The notes: a model not told the origin generated them from the letters alone. 15,657 nucleotides of DNA from Oscillospiraceae bacterium (GCA_902798675.1 CADBXQ010000039.1:1-15657), one strand, 5' to 3'; shown: positions 6,018 through 14,490, counted from the stretch's first letter. A program made the numbers and translations.

Positions 6018-7193
6018 TTATTTAACATTTTTTCTCTTCTTGCGAGAGACAACATATCCCAGACCAGCGACTCCTGAAGCGCTAATGGCAAGAGCAACAA
6101 CCGCAGCAGCAAAATGATCAATTCCAGATCCTGTTCCCTTGATTATGCGTCCGCCGAAGCCACCACCGCCACTGCCAGCACCAGCTCTCTTTCCTTGACC
6201 AGGTTTTAACGGTATGAGATCTGGATTGCCACTTCCATTGCCGCCTGCCGGGTTAACAATCGGCTCTATGCGCAAAACATATCCGTTGTCATTGAAAACA
6301 AGGTTGTAGTCCCTGCCTTCAAGTTTTTCTTGACCTGCTATAAGATTATCGCCGATGGTGTATTGAACACACATCAGAAGACGTGCAAGCTTTTTATAAA
6401 AATCAACAGCGTTTTGTCTGGCGGCTCTATCCAGCAATGAAAAATCCTCAGCTGTTCCTAAATGAGTTTTAGTTTTCACATCATTCGCAAGCAAACATAT
6501 CAATTCTTCCATCAAGCCAGTTCGAATCATTCCATCAACAAAGCTAACCAAAAAGTCTTCTTCGTGGTTGAGGCCCAAAAATTTGTCATATTCAACCATC
6601 GCTCTGAAAAGTGCTCGCAGACACAAAGCGTCATACTTTTGGGCATTAGTTGATGGATCTAGATTATATATATCGAATATTTTGCGCCAAAATTTCGTCT
6701 CATCATAGCAATAACCTTTATATGGTTTTTCTTGACCATTTCTGCGTTGGACAGTGTAATATATGGCCCCCCAATCTAGCAAAAGTTTAAAGTCATTTTT
6801 AACTCGCCAGTTGCTTTGCCAATAACCTTCGTTGTGGCCAAAATTGGTCAGCATCGCCCTTAAATTGTTTCCCTCGGCGTTCAGAACAGCTTTAAATCCA
6901 TCAGCACGCGTAATCCAATCCGCCCAATGCTCAGTGTTAAAATTTGGAGCAGCCGTGACATCTGCCTCTGTTGCCTCAGCATAGCTAAGAACATCCGAAA
7001 ACAAATTCAACCATCCATCATGATTTCCAATAGTCCTATTATCCTCTTCTCGTTCATAGTATATCATTAAACCCTCAATGCTCCGTCTAATTTCCGCCGC
7101 ACTAAGCGCGCTTACGACCCCGCTTGATAGCGCAAGGCTGATTGCGACCAAAGCCGCTGTAAAGATTGACAACAATTTTTTAACTTTTCCCAT
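6018..7193 (-). CDS. Membrane-anchored surface protein, paralog 2, unknown domain
   Basis: The protein has 391 residues. The signal peptide (LLSIFTAALVAISLALSSG) has a likely cleavage after VSA near residue 29. The ectodomain shares the distinctive blocks of the 427-residue paralog: GWLNLFSDVLSYAEATEAD (60-78), NFGHNE (117-122), QSNWRVKND (126-134), DWGAIYYTV (140-148), NGQEKPY, IYNLDP and CLRALFRA (191-198). The Cys pair at 162 and 191 matches 170 and 207 of the paralog. A Pro/Gly/Ser-rich linker (about 313-348) resembles a wall-spanning stalk. It ends with IKGTGSG, a membrane helix (about 358-383) and the basic tail SRKKRKNVK. This is the architecture of sortase substrates but with a non-canonical motif. 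AGGAGGT lies 9 bases before the ATG. Role unknown; probably the same as its paralog, with a longer stalk. Confidence 0.85.
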   Translation of the reverse strand: MGKVKKLLSIFTAALVAISLALSSGVVSALSAAEIRRSIEGLMIYYEREEDNRTIGNHDGWLNLFSDVLSYAEATEADVTAAPNFNTEHWADWITRADGFKAVLNAEGNNLRAMLTNFGHNEGYWQSNWRVKNDFKLLLDWGAIYYTVQRRNGQEKPYKGYCYDETKFWRKIFDIYNLDPSTNAQKYDALCLRALFRAMVEYDKFLGLNHEEDFLVSFVDGMIRTGLMEELICLLANDVKTKTHLGTAEDFSLLDRAARQNAVDFYKKLARLLMCVQYTIGDNLIAGQEKLEGRDYNLVFNDNGYVLRIEPIVNPAGGNGSGNPDLIPLKPGQGKRAGAGSGGGGFGGRIIKGTGSGIDHFAAAVVALAISASGVAGLGYVVSRKKRKNVK

Positions 7194-7272
7194 GATTTTT
7201 CTACCTCCTAAAAATTAATATATTTAATTAAAATAAACTCAAATCAACTCGCAACCTTTCCACTTTGTTAAT

Positions 7273-7301
7273 ATTATATCGACAATTTTTTCCAAATTCA
7301 A
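7273..7301 (-). promoter_or_regulatory. Promoter of surface gene 2
   Basis: On the minus strand TTGAAT (7296-7301), 17-base spacer and TATAAT (7273-7278). It lacks the TGTGA extended -10 seen at surface gene 1, so the two paralogs may be regulated differently. Confidence 0.65.
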
Positions 7302-7834
7302 TTGGTAATTTGCACAAATAATTTGCGAAATTTTTAAAAATTTATCACTCAAAAAAATTTTTTCTAATAAAACACAAGCAGTTTGTGATATATATTCATT
7401 TTGTGAGTTTTCACAAAATATTTTTAAAAAAAATTAATTAAGTATTTTTTAACTTGCGCTTTGAATTTTTGAATAATTAAAAAATTGTTAAGCGATAATT
7501 TATATAGCAATATATCACAGTTAATCCATCCAAAAACCATATATATATTACCATTTGTTAAAAAATGTTGTAGAAAATGCGTGTTTTAAATGAGAAATAT
7601 TTGTGCAAAATAAACAATATTTAACACTAAAAAATTTGAACTAAAAATATAATATTTGACCAAATAAAATTCTTATATTTCAGAATTAATATAGATATTG
7701 CTTGGATTGATGTATATTTTCGGCACTCCACAAAAATTTTAGCCAGGTTTTAGCTTTAGAAAAAACCAACCTCAAGTTAACAAAATATTCATAAATATTA
7801 ATAATTAATGAATAAAATTTTTATAAAACAGCAT
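7302..7834. other. AT-rich intergenic spacer, no gene seen
   Basis: About 530 bases between divergent genes contain no open frame with a credible ribosome site and no recognisable RNA gene. It is very AT-rich with many A and T runs. The only clear structure is the inverted repeat at 7398-7419. It may hold extra regulatory sites or bent DNA upstream of either gene. Confidence 0.6.
7398..7419. promoter_or_regulatory. Perfect inverted repeat, possible operator
   Basis: ATTTTGTGA (7398-7406) and TCACAAAAT (7411-7419) are perfect 9-bp arms around GTTT. The core TGTGA-N4-TCACA resembles operators of CRP/FNR-type regulators, but their usual spacing is N6. It lies about 100 bases upstream of the surface-gene-2 promoter. 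ATTTTT follows, so a weak terminator is the alternative. Confidence 0.4.
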
Positions 7835-7863
7835 TTGCAAATTTTCGCGATTTAGTGTATAAT
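7835..7863 (+). promoter_or_regulatory. Promoter of the recJ-rel-hydrolase operon
   Basis: TTGCAA (7835-7840), 17-base spacer and consensus TATAAT (7858-7863), 34 bases upstream of the recJ start. No other promoter or terminator is evident between recJ, rel and the hydrolase gene. Confidence 0.7.
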
Positions 7864-7897
7864 TAATGTATAAGATTATTGAGGGGGCAATTAGGCT

Positions 7898-9919
7898 ATG
7901 AGTTTAACCCGGTGGGTTTTGAAAAACGAGGATACACAAAAAGCAAATGAATTTAAAGAGAAATTTGGATTTGGCGATTTGGTTTCAAAAATTTTGTCTT
8001 CAAGAAATCTAACTTGCAGTCATTTTGAAGAGACATTTTCATGTAAGTCAATCGAATCTCCCTTTGCTTTAAAGGACATGGACAAAGCTGTCCAAAGGAT
8101 TAACGAAGCTTTAAAAAACAACGAAAAAATTGCAATATATGGAGACTATGATTGCGATGGAATTTGTTCAGCTGCAATTATCTATACATATTTGCGCTCG
8201 AAAGGAGCAAAAGTTTTGGAATATATCCCTGAACGCTCTGAAGGATATGGAATTTCAACTTTGGGGATAGACTTTTTAAAAGAGCAGGGAGTTGATTTGA
8301 TAATAACAGTTGACAACGGCATAGTTGCGTTTGATGAAGCTCTATATGCAAAAGAATGCGGGATGGAGCTTCTCATAACAGACCACCACAACGCTTTAGA
8401 CGAGATGCCTGAGGCGGTCGCGATTGTTAACCCTAAAAGGCCAGGCGACGAGTCTAAATTTAAGGATATATGCGGCGCTTTTGTTGCATTTAAATTGGTT
8501 GCTGCTCTCGAGGGCGGAGAATATCAAAAGCCGTTTGATCTTTTTGGAGATTTGGTTGCTGTTGCGACGATAGGGGATGTTATGCCGCTTGTTAAAGAAA
8601 ACAGGCTTGTTGTTGAAAAAGGGCTTAAAATTCTCAAAAAAACAAAGAATCACGGGCTGCGCCATCTGGTTAAGCTTTCTTCCCTGCTAAACAACGTTTC
8701 CTCAACCTCCGTTGCTTTTGGAATATGTCCAAGAATTAACGCAACCGGGCGCCTTGGAAACGCAAAGCTTTCCTTTAAATTGTTAACGTGCGAAGACGAA
8801 GCCAAGGCTCAGGCGCTTGCTGATGAGGTTTTTGGATATAATATCAAAAGGCAATCAATCGAGCGTGAAATAATGGACGAAATTCAAGGTTTGATCTCTC
8901 AAAATCATGGAGAACTCAACAATCCGGTTTTGGTTGTTTGGAGCCAAAATTGGCCAAAAGGCTTGATTGGAATAGTTGCTGGAAAATTGATGAACCTATA
9001 CTCCAAGCCGGTTGTTGTTATGTCAATTGAAGAGAAAAAAGCTGTTGGGTCTGCGCGGTCATTTGCGGGCTTTTCGATGTATGGCGCCCTAAAATATTGC
9101 AGTGAGTATTTTTCAAAATGGGGCGGTCATGACCTTGCCGGAGGATTCACAATTGAAACCAATATAATAGAAGACTTTAAGCAAAAAATAAACCAATATG
9201 CTCTGAATAATCCGCCTGCGCTTCGTGAAACCGCCATAGATTTAGTTGTTAACCCCAAAAATTTAAACATAGGCATGGTTAAAGAGCTTGGAAAATTGGG
9301 GCCGTTTGGTCAGGAAAATCCCCAGCCAACCTTCATGATAGAAAACGCAAAGCTCATCGACATCGTCCCCCTCTCAGAACACAGGCATTTAAGATTAAAG
9401 TTTTTAACAAAGTCCACCTCAATCAACACTGTTTATTTCAATATGCCTGTTTCTAATTTTTACTATAAAACTGGCAATGTTTTTAATATTTTAGTTAACA
9501 TTGAAATTAACCACTATCAAGGAACCGATCGAATCAGCTATAAAATAGTTGATATGCGGCCGGTTGAGATCAACCAAGCCAAGATTATTGCGGCGGCTAT
9601 GGAATTTGAAAGCATCATTCGAGGTGGGAACGTTTCAAATGTTTTGAGGCATGTCATCATCCCAACAAAGAATGAATTTTTGGCAGTATATAAATTAATA
9701 AAACAATTGAAAATTTTCCACGGAGATTCATATACTCTATACACATTGATTTGCAAAAGCCCAATAAACTACTGTAAACTCAAAATTATACTGGAAGTTT
9801 TATCCATGGAAGGGCTGATCAGATTTTGCTCAAAAGGAATTGAATATGTTCCAAACGTTCGCAAAATCGATTTAAAATCCAATCCATTGCTAAAGAAGCT
9901 GCGCCAAGAAATAGCTTAA
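7898..9919 (+). CDS. recJ: Single-stranded-DNA-specific exonuclease RecJ
   Basis: The product has 673 residues. RecJ degrades single-stranded DNA 5' to 3' in recombination and mismatch or base-excision repair, in the cytosol. The DHH phosphoesterase domain shows GDYDCDG (82-88), VDNG (138-141), TDHHN (161-165) and ATIGDVMPL (223-231), which carry the metal-binding Asp and His residues. The DHHA1 domain follows with KGLIGIVAGKL (354-364), GSARSF and the GGHDLAGGF motif (409-417). Then comes an OB-like part (LGKLGPFGQENPQPTF) and a C-terminal extension of roughly 115 residues with PTKNEFLAVYKLIKQ, as in Firmicutes RecJ proteins, which are longer than the core enzyme. GAGGGGG lies 9 bases before the ATG. 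All catalytic motifs look intact. It is the first gene of an operon with rel 44 bases downstream, a common Firmicutes arrangement, although the apt gene often found between them is missing. Confidence 0.95.
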   Translation: MSLTRWVLKNEDTQKANEFKEKFGFGDLVSKILSSRNLTCSHFEETFSCKSIESPFALKDMDKAVQRINEALKNNEKIAIYGDYDCDGICSAAIIYTYLRSKGAKVLEYIPERSEGYGISTLGIDFLKEQGVDLIITVDNGIVAFDEALYAKECGMELLITDHHNALDEMPEAVAIVNPKRPGDESKFKDICGAFVAFKLVAALEGGEYQKPFDLFGDLVAVATIGDVMPLVKENRLVVEKGLKILKKTKNHGLRHLVKLSSLLNNVSSTSVAFGICPRINATGRLGNAKLSFKLLTCEDEAKAQALADEVFGYNIKRQSIEREIMDEIQGLISQNHGELNNPVLVVWSQNWPKGLIGIVAGKLMNLYSKPVVVMSIEEKKAVGSARSFAGFSMYGALKYCSEYFSKWGGHDLAGGFTIETNIIEDFKQKINQYALNNPPALRETAIDLVVNPKNLNIGMVKELGKLGPFGQENPQPTFMIENAKLIDIVPLSEHRHLRLKFLTKSTSINTVYFNMPVSNFYYKTGNVFNILVNIEINHYQGTDRISYKIVDMRPVEINQAKIIAAAMEFESIIRGGNVSNVLRHVIIPTKNEFLAVYKLIKQLKIFHGDSYTLYTLICKSPINYCKLKIILEVLSMEGLIRFCSKGIEYVPNVRKIDLKSNPLLKKLRQEIA

Positions 9920-9963
9920 AAGCAGGCACATTGTGCGTTTTATGGGAGGAGGGGTTTGAGGTT

Positions 9964-12147
9964 ATGACAGCTGACATTAGTGATCTTTTAAGCGCGATCC
10001 ACAACGCTGAACGTTCATATGATGTTTCATTGATCGTTAAAGCATATGAATTTGCTAAAACCTGCCACAGCGACCAAAAAAGGCTCTCGGGAGAGCCATA
10101 TATCACCCATCCCTTAAGCGTTGCGCTGATCCTTCTTGATCTGGGAATGGACAGCAGCTCGATTGCTGCGGGGCTTTTGCATGACGTCATAGAAGACACC
10201 AAAACCTCAAAACAGAACATCTGCGAAACCTTTGGCGAAGACATTGCATTTTTGGTTGACGGAGCAACAAAACTCAAAAACATCCCCCTACACACCCAAG
10301 AAGAGCAGCAGATTGAAAACTTGAGAAAGATGCTGCTTGCAATGTCTCAAGACATCAGAGTTATTATTATTAAACTCGCGGACAGGCTCCACAACATGCG
10401 AACTGCAGACGCTTGGCCGGAGCAAAAGAGACGGGATAAATCTCTGGAAACTATGGAAATATATGCTCCGCTTGCGCAAAGACTTGGAATGACAGCCATC
10501 AAAGAAGAACTTGAAGACATCTCCTTTAGATATCTAGACCCAATTGCATATGACGAAATAACCGAAGTTTTAAAGCAAAAACGCGAGCTAACAAGGTCGA
10601 TAAATTTTGGAAATAAAACCTATATAGAATATATAGAGCAAAAGGTTTATGACAAAGTCAAAGACATGGTTTCCAGGGTTAAAATTAGCGGAAGAATTAA
10701 AAGCCACTATGGCATATATCGAAAAGTGTATATGAAAGGGAAGGGTTGGGACGAAGTTTTCGACATATACGCCATACGAATCATTGTCAACACGGTTTTA
10801 GAGTGCTATAGCATTTTAGGAGCAATGCACGACATGTTCACCCCCATTCCAAACCGGTTTAAAGACTATATTTCAACCCCTAAGCCGAATATGTATCAAA
10901 GCCTACACACAACGGTTATCGCGGCAGATGGGATTCCATTTGAAATTCAAATACGAACCTTTGAGATGCATTATGTTGCGGAATATGGAATCGCTGCGCA
11001 CTGGAAATATAAACAGGGGGTTGAGAAAAATGATGATCTCGCGAAAAAAGTGGCTTGGATTAGGCATATAATCGAGCTTCAGCAGGAAGCTAAGAACACT
11101 GAAGACATCATGAACTCAATCAAAACAGACATTGGCTCTGAAGAAGTTTTTGTTTTCACTCCAAACGGAGAGGTCAAATCCCTTCCCGTTGGCAGCACAA
11201 TAATCGATTTTGCATATTTAATTCACTCTGAAATTGGCCACAAAATGATTGGCGGGAAAATAAACGGAAAAATCGCCCCCATAGAAACCAAGCTTAAAAC
11301 AAACCAGGTTGTTGAAATAATAACAACTAAATCAGCATCACACGGGCCGTCCAGAAATTGGCTGAATATCGTCAAAACGACAGAAGCTAAAAACAAAATC
11401 AAGTCTTGGTTTAAAAAGGAAAAAAGGCCGGAAAATATACGAGGAGGAATAAACGAGCTAAAAAAAGAACTTTTGAGAAACGACATAAACCTTGACGAAA
11501 GCGAATTTGAAGAGTTTTTCAAACCAATTGCAACGCGATGTCAATTTAATTCGGTTGAGGATTTTTATGCTGCAATTGGATATGGCGGGGTTATTATTTC
11601 AAAAATAATGCCAAACATTAAAAAATTATATTTTAAATATAATAAAAATGAATCCAGGCCCAAATTTGTTTTTCAACCAAATAATTTTTCTTCTTCAACT
11701 GGAGTTGTTGTCGAAGGGATAGACCACTGTTTGGTCAGCCTGGCTAAGTGTTGTAATCCAATTCCAGGAAACAACATAGTTGGCTTTATAACTCGGGGAA
11801 GCGGGGTCTCTGTCCATAAAACCAATTGCCAAAACGTTTTAAACGCTCAAAAAGACGAGGCCAAAATCGATCGGTTCATCCCTGTCTATTGGCAGATGTC
11901 CTCAAACAACAGATACATTTCAACACTTCACATTCTGGCTGTTAACAACGATGAAATGATTTTTCAAACAACATCCACATTATCCAAACTGAATGTTCCA
12001 ATAAGCGAACTCAATGTGAAATTTTTAGAAAATGAAAATATTAAAATAGATGTTAGCATTTTTATCCACCACGTTTCGGAGCTAAAAGAAGTCATTTGGC
12101 AGTTGAAAAAACTCAATGGGGTGATATCTATTGACACAAAATCGTAA
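9964..12147 (+). CDS. rel: Bifunctional (p)ppGpp synthetase/hydrolase Rel
   Basis: The product has 727 residues. It makes (p)ppGpp from ATP and GDP/GTP on starved ribosomes and hydrolyses it again, controlling the stringent response. The HD hydrolase domain has H49, HD at 73-74 and KLADRLHNMRT (137-147). The synthetase domain has RIKSHYGIYRK (244-254), DIYAIRI (267-273), RFKD (298-301), YQSLHT (311-316) and EIQIRT (327-332). RFKD is the RxKD form seen in bifunctional enzymes rather than the ExDD of monofunctional RelA. A TGS domain spans about 395-455. A Cys-Cys zinc-finger-like region (LAKCCNPIPG with H618 and C622) and a C-terminal ACT domain follow. A TTG start at 9931 is open, but GGAGGAGGGG 9 bases before the ATG at 9964 decides for the shorter form. 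All key residues appear present. Confidence 0.95.
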   Translation: MTADISDLLSAIHNAERSYDVSLIVKAYEFAKTCHSDQKRLSGEPYITHPLSVALILLDLGMDSSSIAAGLLHDVIEDTKTSKQNICETFGEDIAFLVDGATKLKNIPLHTQEEQQIENLRKMLLAMSQDIRVIIIKLADRLHNMRTADAWPEQKRRDKSLETMEIYAPLAQRLGMTAIKEELEDISFRYLDPIAYDEITEVLKQKRELTRSINFGNKTYIEYIEQKVYDKVKDMVSRVKISGRIKSHYGIYRKVYMKGKGWDEVFDIYAIRIIVNTVLECYSILGAMHDMFTPIPNRFKDYISTPKPNMYQSLHTTVIAADGIPFEIQIRTFEMHYVAEYGIAAHWKYKQGVEKNDDLAKKVAWIRHIIELQQEAKNTEDIMNSIKTDIGSEEVFVFTPNGEVKSLPVGSTIIDFAYLIHSEIGHKMIGGKINGKIAPIETKLKTNQVVEIITTKSASHGPSRNWLNIVKTTEAKNKIKSWFKKEKRPENIRGGINELKKELLRNDINLDESEFEEFFKPIATRCQFNSVEDFYAAIGYGGVIISKIMPNIKKLYFKYNKNESRPKFVFQPNNFSSSTGVVVEGIDHCLVSLAKCCNPIPGNNIVGFITRGSGVSVHKTNCQNVLNAQKDEAKIDRFIPVYWQMSSNNRYISTLHILAVNNDEMIFQTTSTLSKLNVPISELNVKFLENENIKIDVSIFIHHVSELKEVIWQLKKLNGVISIDTKS

Positions 12148-12195
12148 ACTTCACCCCCAAAATTTATACATACATTTTAAAGGGAGCGATTGAGA

Positions 12196-12852
12196 GTGGA
12201 AAAATTTTTTTCAAACGGAGAATATAGGTTGAAAAAATTCGTTTTAGGTCAATTAAAAACGAATTGCTATTTAATTATTGACAAAAATGATGATTGCGCG
12301 ATAGTTGACCCCGGGGCTTGTGATCCTGCTTTGACCGAGTGGATCAGGGCAAATGGCGTTAGTCCAAGGTTTGTCCTTTTAACCCACGGACATTTTGACC
12401 ACGTTTTGGGTTTGAAGCAATTTTTAAACCTGCCAGCATATATTCATGAATTTGACAAAGAAATGTTGGACAGCAGACACAAAAACTCCGCAAATTTTTT
12501 CAACCAAGATGTTGAATATAATGAAGATAATCTTATCACTTTTTCAGACGGATTTAAAATTTCCTTTGGCTCAGATTTTTTCACCGCGATCCACACCCCC
12601 GGCCACACCAAAGGCAGCACAACATATTCGCTGTCAAACCAAACTTTGTTCACCGGAGATGCGATTTTTGCGGGAACGGTTGGCAGATATGATTTGTTTG
12701 GAGGGAGCGAAGAAAAAACAAAACAAAGCGTTAGAAAAATTGCGAATTTAAGCGGAAATTATTCAATATATCCCGGTCATGGACGCCCGACGAGTCTTGA
12801 AGATGAGAAAAAGACCAACCAATATTTCCTGAAATGGCAAAATATATCATGA
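12196..12852 (+). CDS. Metallo-beta-lactamase-fold hydrolase, glyoxalase II-like
   Basis: The product has 218 residues. It belongs to the YqgX/GloB-like group of small cytosolic metallo-hydrolases that cleave thioesters such as hydroxyacyl-glutathione analogues; the real substrate here is unknown. The metal ligands are visible: HGHFDH (64-69), HTPGHT (133-138), D155 in FTGDAIF, and H195 in YPGHGRP. An early NCYLI and VDPG segment also fits. A TTG at 12190 is in frame, but it is only 3 bases from AGGGAG; the GTG at 12196 has about 9 bases spacing and is preferred. The 48-base gap after rel, with no terminator, supports one operon. The rel-hydrolase neighbourhood is common in Firmicutes, often with a D-Tyr-tRNA deacylase gene between them, which is missing here. 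Confidence 0.88.
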   Translation: MEKFFSNGEYRLKKFVLGQLKTNCYLIIDKNDDCAIVDPGACDPALTEWIRANGVSPRFVLLTHGHFDHVLGLKQFLNLPAYIHEFDKEMLDSRHKNSANFFNQDVEYNEDNLITFSDGFKISFGSDFFTAIHTPGHTKGSTTYSLSNQTLFTGDAIFAGTVGRYDLFGGSEEKTKQSVRKIANLSGNYSIYPGHGRPTSLEDEKKTNQYFLKWQNIS

Positions 12853-12869
12853 AGTTTTTTAAATATTAG

Positions 12870-12899
12870 TTGACATTTGGGTGGAATATGTCATATAAT
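12870..12899 (+). promoter_or_regulatory. Promoter of the serine acetyltransferase-like fragment
   Basis: Consensus TTGACA (12870-12875) and TATAAT (12894-12899) are separated by 18 bases. They lie just after the hydrolase gene and 42 bases before the ATG at 12942. This bacterial promoter supports the view that the sequence up to about 13,170 is bacterial. Confidence 0.75.
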
Positions 12900-12941
12900 A
12901 AGTCCGATTTTATTTTCATATCTAGAAGGCGGTGCTTGTAT

Positions 12942-13997
12942 ATGATAAACAGAATTCAAGCGAAAATTGAAGGACTTGTTGAAAAATTTATGGATGACTA
13001 CGCTAAATGCAGGGTTATAGACAAAATTAAGATGTTTGAATATCCAAAAAAAGACGTTGTGATTGATGTTCTTGAAAAACTGCGAATCATCATATATCCC
13101 GGATATTATACCAATAGTAGTTATAGGGCATACACAATCAGAAATAATGTTGCTGTTTTGCTTGAAGACATCACACACAACCACCTGAAAAAACTTTTTG
13201 AAGATAAAACAAAGGTTGATGACGAAATCATCTATCAGGAGCTGGACTATTCCACACTAATCGCCCCGACATTCAATAGAGAAGGCATGGATTTTCTCTA
13301 TCTGATGGGAGAAAAAGACAGCAAATTCATTCCGCTTTTCACGGATTTGGATGAGTACAACAAAATCTTTGCCGATTCAGACCTGGTTGCCCAGTTTCAC
13401 GACTTTGACTATTATCTTTCTGCAGGTGTTGACTTGATTATCAATCCTGCAAGCATCGGTGCCAAAATAAACCTGGAAGAGTTTGAAGGAAAACCAGACA
13501 CTCCTGTCCTTCCGGTCAACTTCACAAGGTTTTCCTTTTCGGTAAATGAGCTTAAGGTTCTTGCAAACAACATTGAAAATCCTGATTTGCTTTCAGTTCT
13601 TCAGGAAAAATCAGACAATGAGGCAATTTTACGCGCCCTTGCAAGGGCAACACCGATTACGCTGATTTATGATTATATTTCCAAGCCCAAGAATGACATT
13701 CTGGAAATGCATAATGAATTTTTAAATGTCGTTACAACTTCGGACGGCTATATGGAACTCTATACTAGCAAGAATGAAATCAAAAAGGAAGACAACATAT
13801 ATCTTCAGGTAGTGAACCTGAACCATTTCTTTGAATATCTAATAAGGCTTGATTTGAAGGGATTTATCATAAATCCCCACAGCAATCATGTTGTCATTGA
13901 CAGAAATGTGATTCTCAAAAATTTCAGCAAATTCAAAAGTATCTACGATGATTCGAAGTATGCACTTGCAACACATTACGTCTTTAAATTGGAATAG
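12942..13997 (+). CDS. Chimeric ORF: serine acetyltransferase N-terminus joined to SseB-like domains
   Basis: The frame encodes 351 residues from the ATG at 12942. Residues 1 to about 80 match the helical N-terminal domain of EpsC/CysE-type serine O-acetyltransferases: an R-IDK-----P-K--VIDVLEKLRIIIYPGYY pattern, then YRAYTIRNNVAVLLEDIT. The catalytic left-handed beta-helix that should follow is absent. From about residue 90 the protein instead has two SseB-like segments: FIPLFTDLDEYNKIF with GVDLIINPASIGAKI (129-176), and YMELYTSKNEI with GFIINPHSNHVVIDRNVILKNF near the end. Codon choice also changes to that of the genes downstream. I infer a joint near 13,173-13,211, most simply an assembly chimera between a bacterium and a methanogen. 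A real fusion cannot be excluded. As a serine acetyltransferase it would be inactive. An in-frame TTG at 12870 lies inside the -35 box and is not the start. Confidence 0.7.
   Translation: MINRIQAKIEGLVEKFMDDYAKCRVIDKIKMFEYPKKDVVIDVLEKLRIIIYPGYYTNSSYRAYTIRNNVAVLLEDITHNHLKKLFEDKTKVDDEIIYQELDYSTLIAPTFNREGMDFLYLMGEKDSKFIPLFTDLDEYNKIFADSDLVAQFHDFDYYLSAGVDLIINPASIGAKINLEEFEGKPDTPVLPVNFTRFSFSVNELKVLANNIENPDLLSVLQEKSDNEAILRALARATPITLIYDYISKPKNDILEMHNEFLNVVTTSDGYMELYTSKNEIKKEDNIYLQVVNLNHFFEYLIRLDLKGFIINPHSNHVVIDRNVILKNFSKFKSIYDDSKYALATHYVFKLE
13173..13211. other. Probable bacterial-archaeal sequence junction
   Basis: Between residues 78 and 90 of the chimeric frame the protein passes from acetyltransferase-like to SseB-like sequence. 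Left of it are consensus sigma-70-type promoters and AT-rich codons. Right of it ribosome sites become GAGGTG and GGTGA, GC content rises, and all genes look methanogen-like. The exact base cannot be fixed by eye. Confidence 0.6.
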
Positions 13998-14028
13998 GTT
14001 GATTTCTTATAAAAAAATAAGTTCCTAT
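13994..14028 (+). terminator. Possible hairpin after the SseB-like frame
   Basis: ATAGG (13994-13998) can pair with CCTAT (14024-14028), and CTTAT with ATAAG inside it around an A-rich loop. No T-tract follows directly. It lies between two convergent genes. The 90-base gap otherwise holds nothing recognisable. Confidence 0.25.
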
Positions 14029-14086
14029 GGATTTGAAAATGGAAAAATTGAAAAAATAGATTTTAATATTGAATTTACAGATAAAA

Positions 14087-14454
14087 TCAAAGCCCAATGT
14101 ATTCCTTAATGTTTTTGACTTCATCATCGCTTAATATCTCAAGGGATTTAGCTTCGCATTCATTGATAATGTTTTCAAAGCAACCATCTTCAATACATGA
14201 CTGGAAAGGTAAATGTCGTCAATGTATCCGTACGGTCCGTAGATCTGCTCGGAGATTATGTCATCCGGAGCCACGTAATATGCTATTGCCCCACAGATTG
14301 GCAATTTAAGTGAATAATCAACGTCTGTGTTGAGCAAATCGCATAACAACTTAAACAAGTCAGGTCCGTAGTCAATGAATGACTCGTATTCGCCGGCATA
14401 TGTTTCCAGATTTTCAATCAGTGTGTCGTAGAAATCCTTAAAAGTAGCTTCCAT
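14087..14454 (-). pseudogene. DUF1232 (YkvA-like) gene with a frameshift
   Basis: The intact frame gives 107 residues starting MEATFKDFYDTLIENL. The signature LKLPICGAIAYYVAPDDIISE and YGYIDDIYLSSHVL is that of small DUF1232 proteins of unknown, probably membrane-associated, function. After HVL the frame continues into an unlikely tail (KMVALKTLSMNAKL) and stops near 14131. The neighbouring frame from about 14,193 gives EDGCFENIINECEAKSLE then ILSDDEVKNIKEYIGL and a stop at 14087, an acidic helical end that fits the family and restores about 124 residues. A single missing base around 14,190-14,196 explains this; sequencing error or a real mutation are both possible. GGTGA four bases before the ATG is an archaeal-style ribosome site. 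Confidence 0.7.
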
Positions 14455-14490
14455 CTTTTCACCTATACTATTACTTTAAAATTCAAACTA

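Noticed and set aside
7398..7419. CRP/FNR binding site
   Set aside because: The half-sites match, but the spacing is 4 instead of 6 bases; kept only as an undefined inverted repeat.
7302..7834. A tRNA, riboswitch or small peptide gene in the long spacer
   Set aside because: No cloverleaf, conserved aptamer core or frame with ribosome site could be seen.
7902..8200. Cys in the RecJ GDYDCDG motif as a loss of activity
   Set aside because: The Asp residues that bind metal are intact and Ala-to-Cys at this place is, to my knowledge, tolerated in the family.
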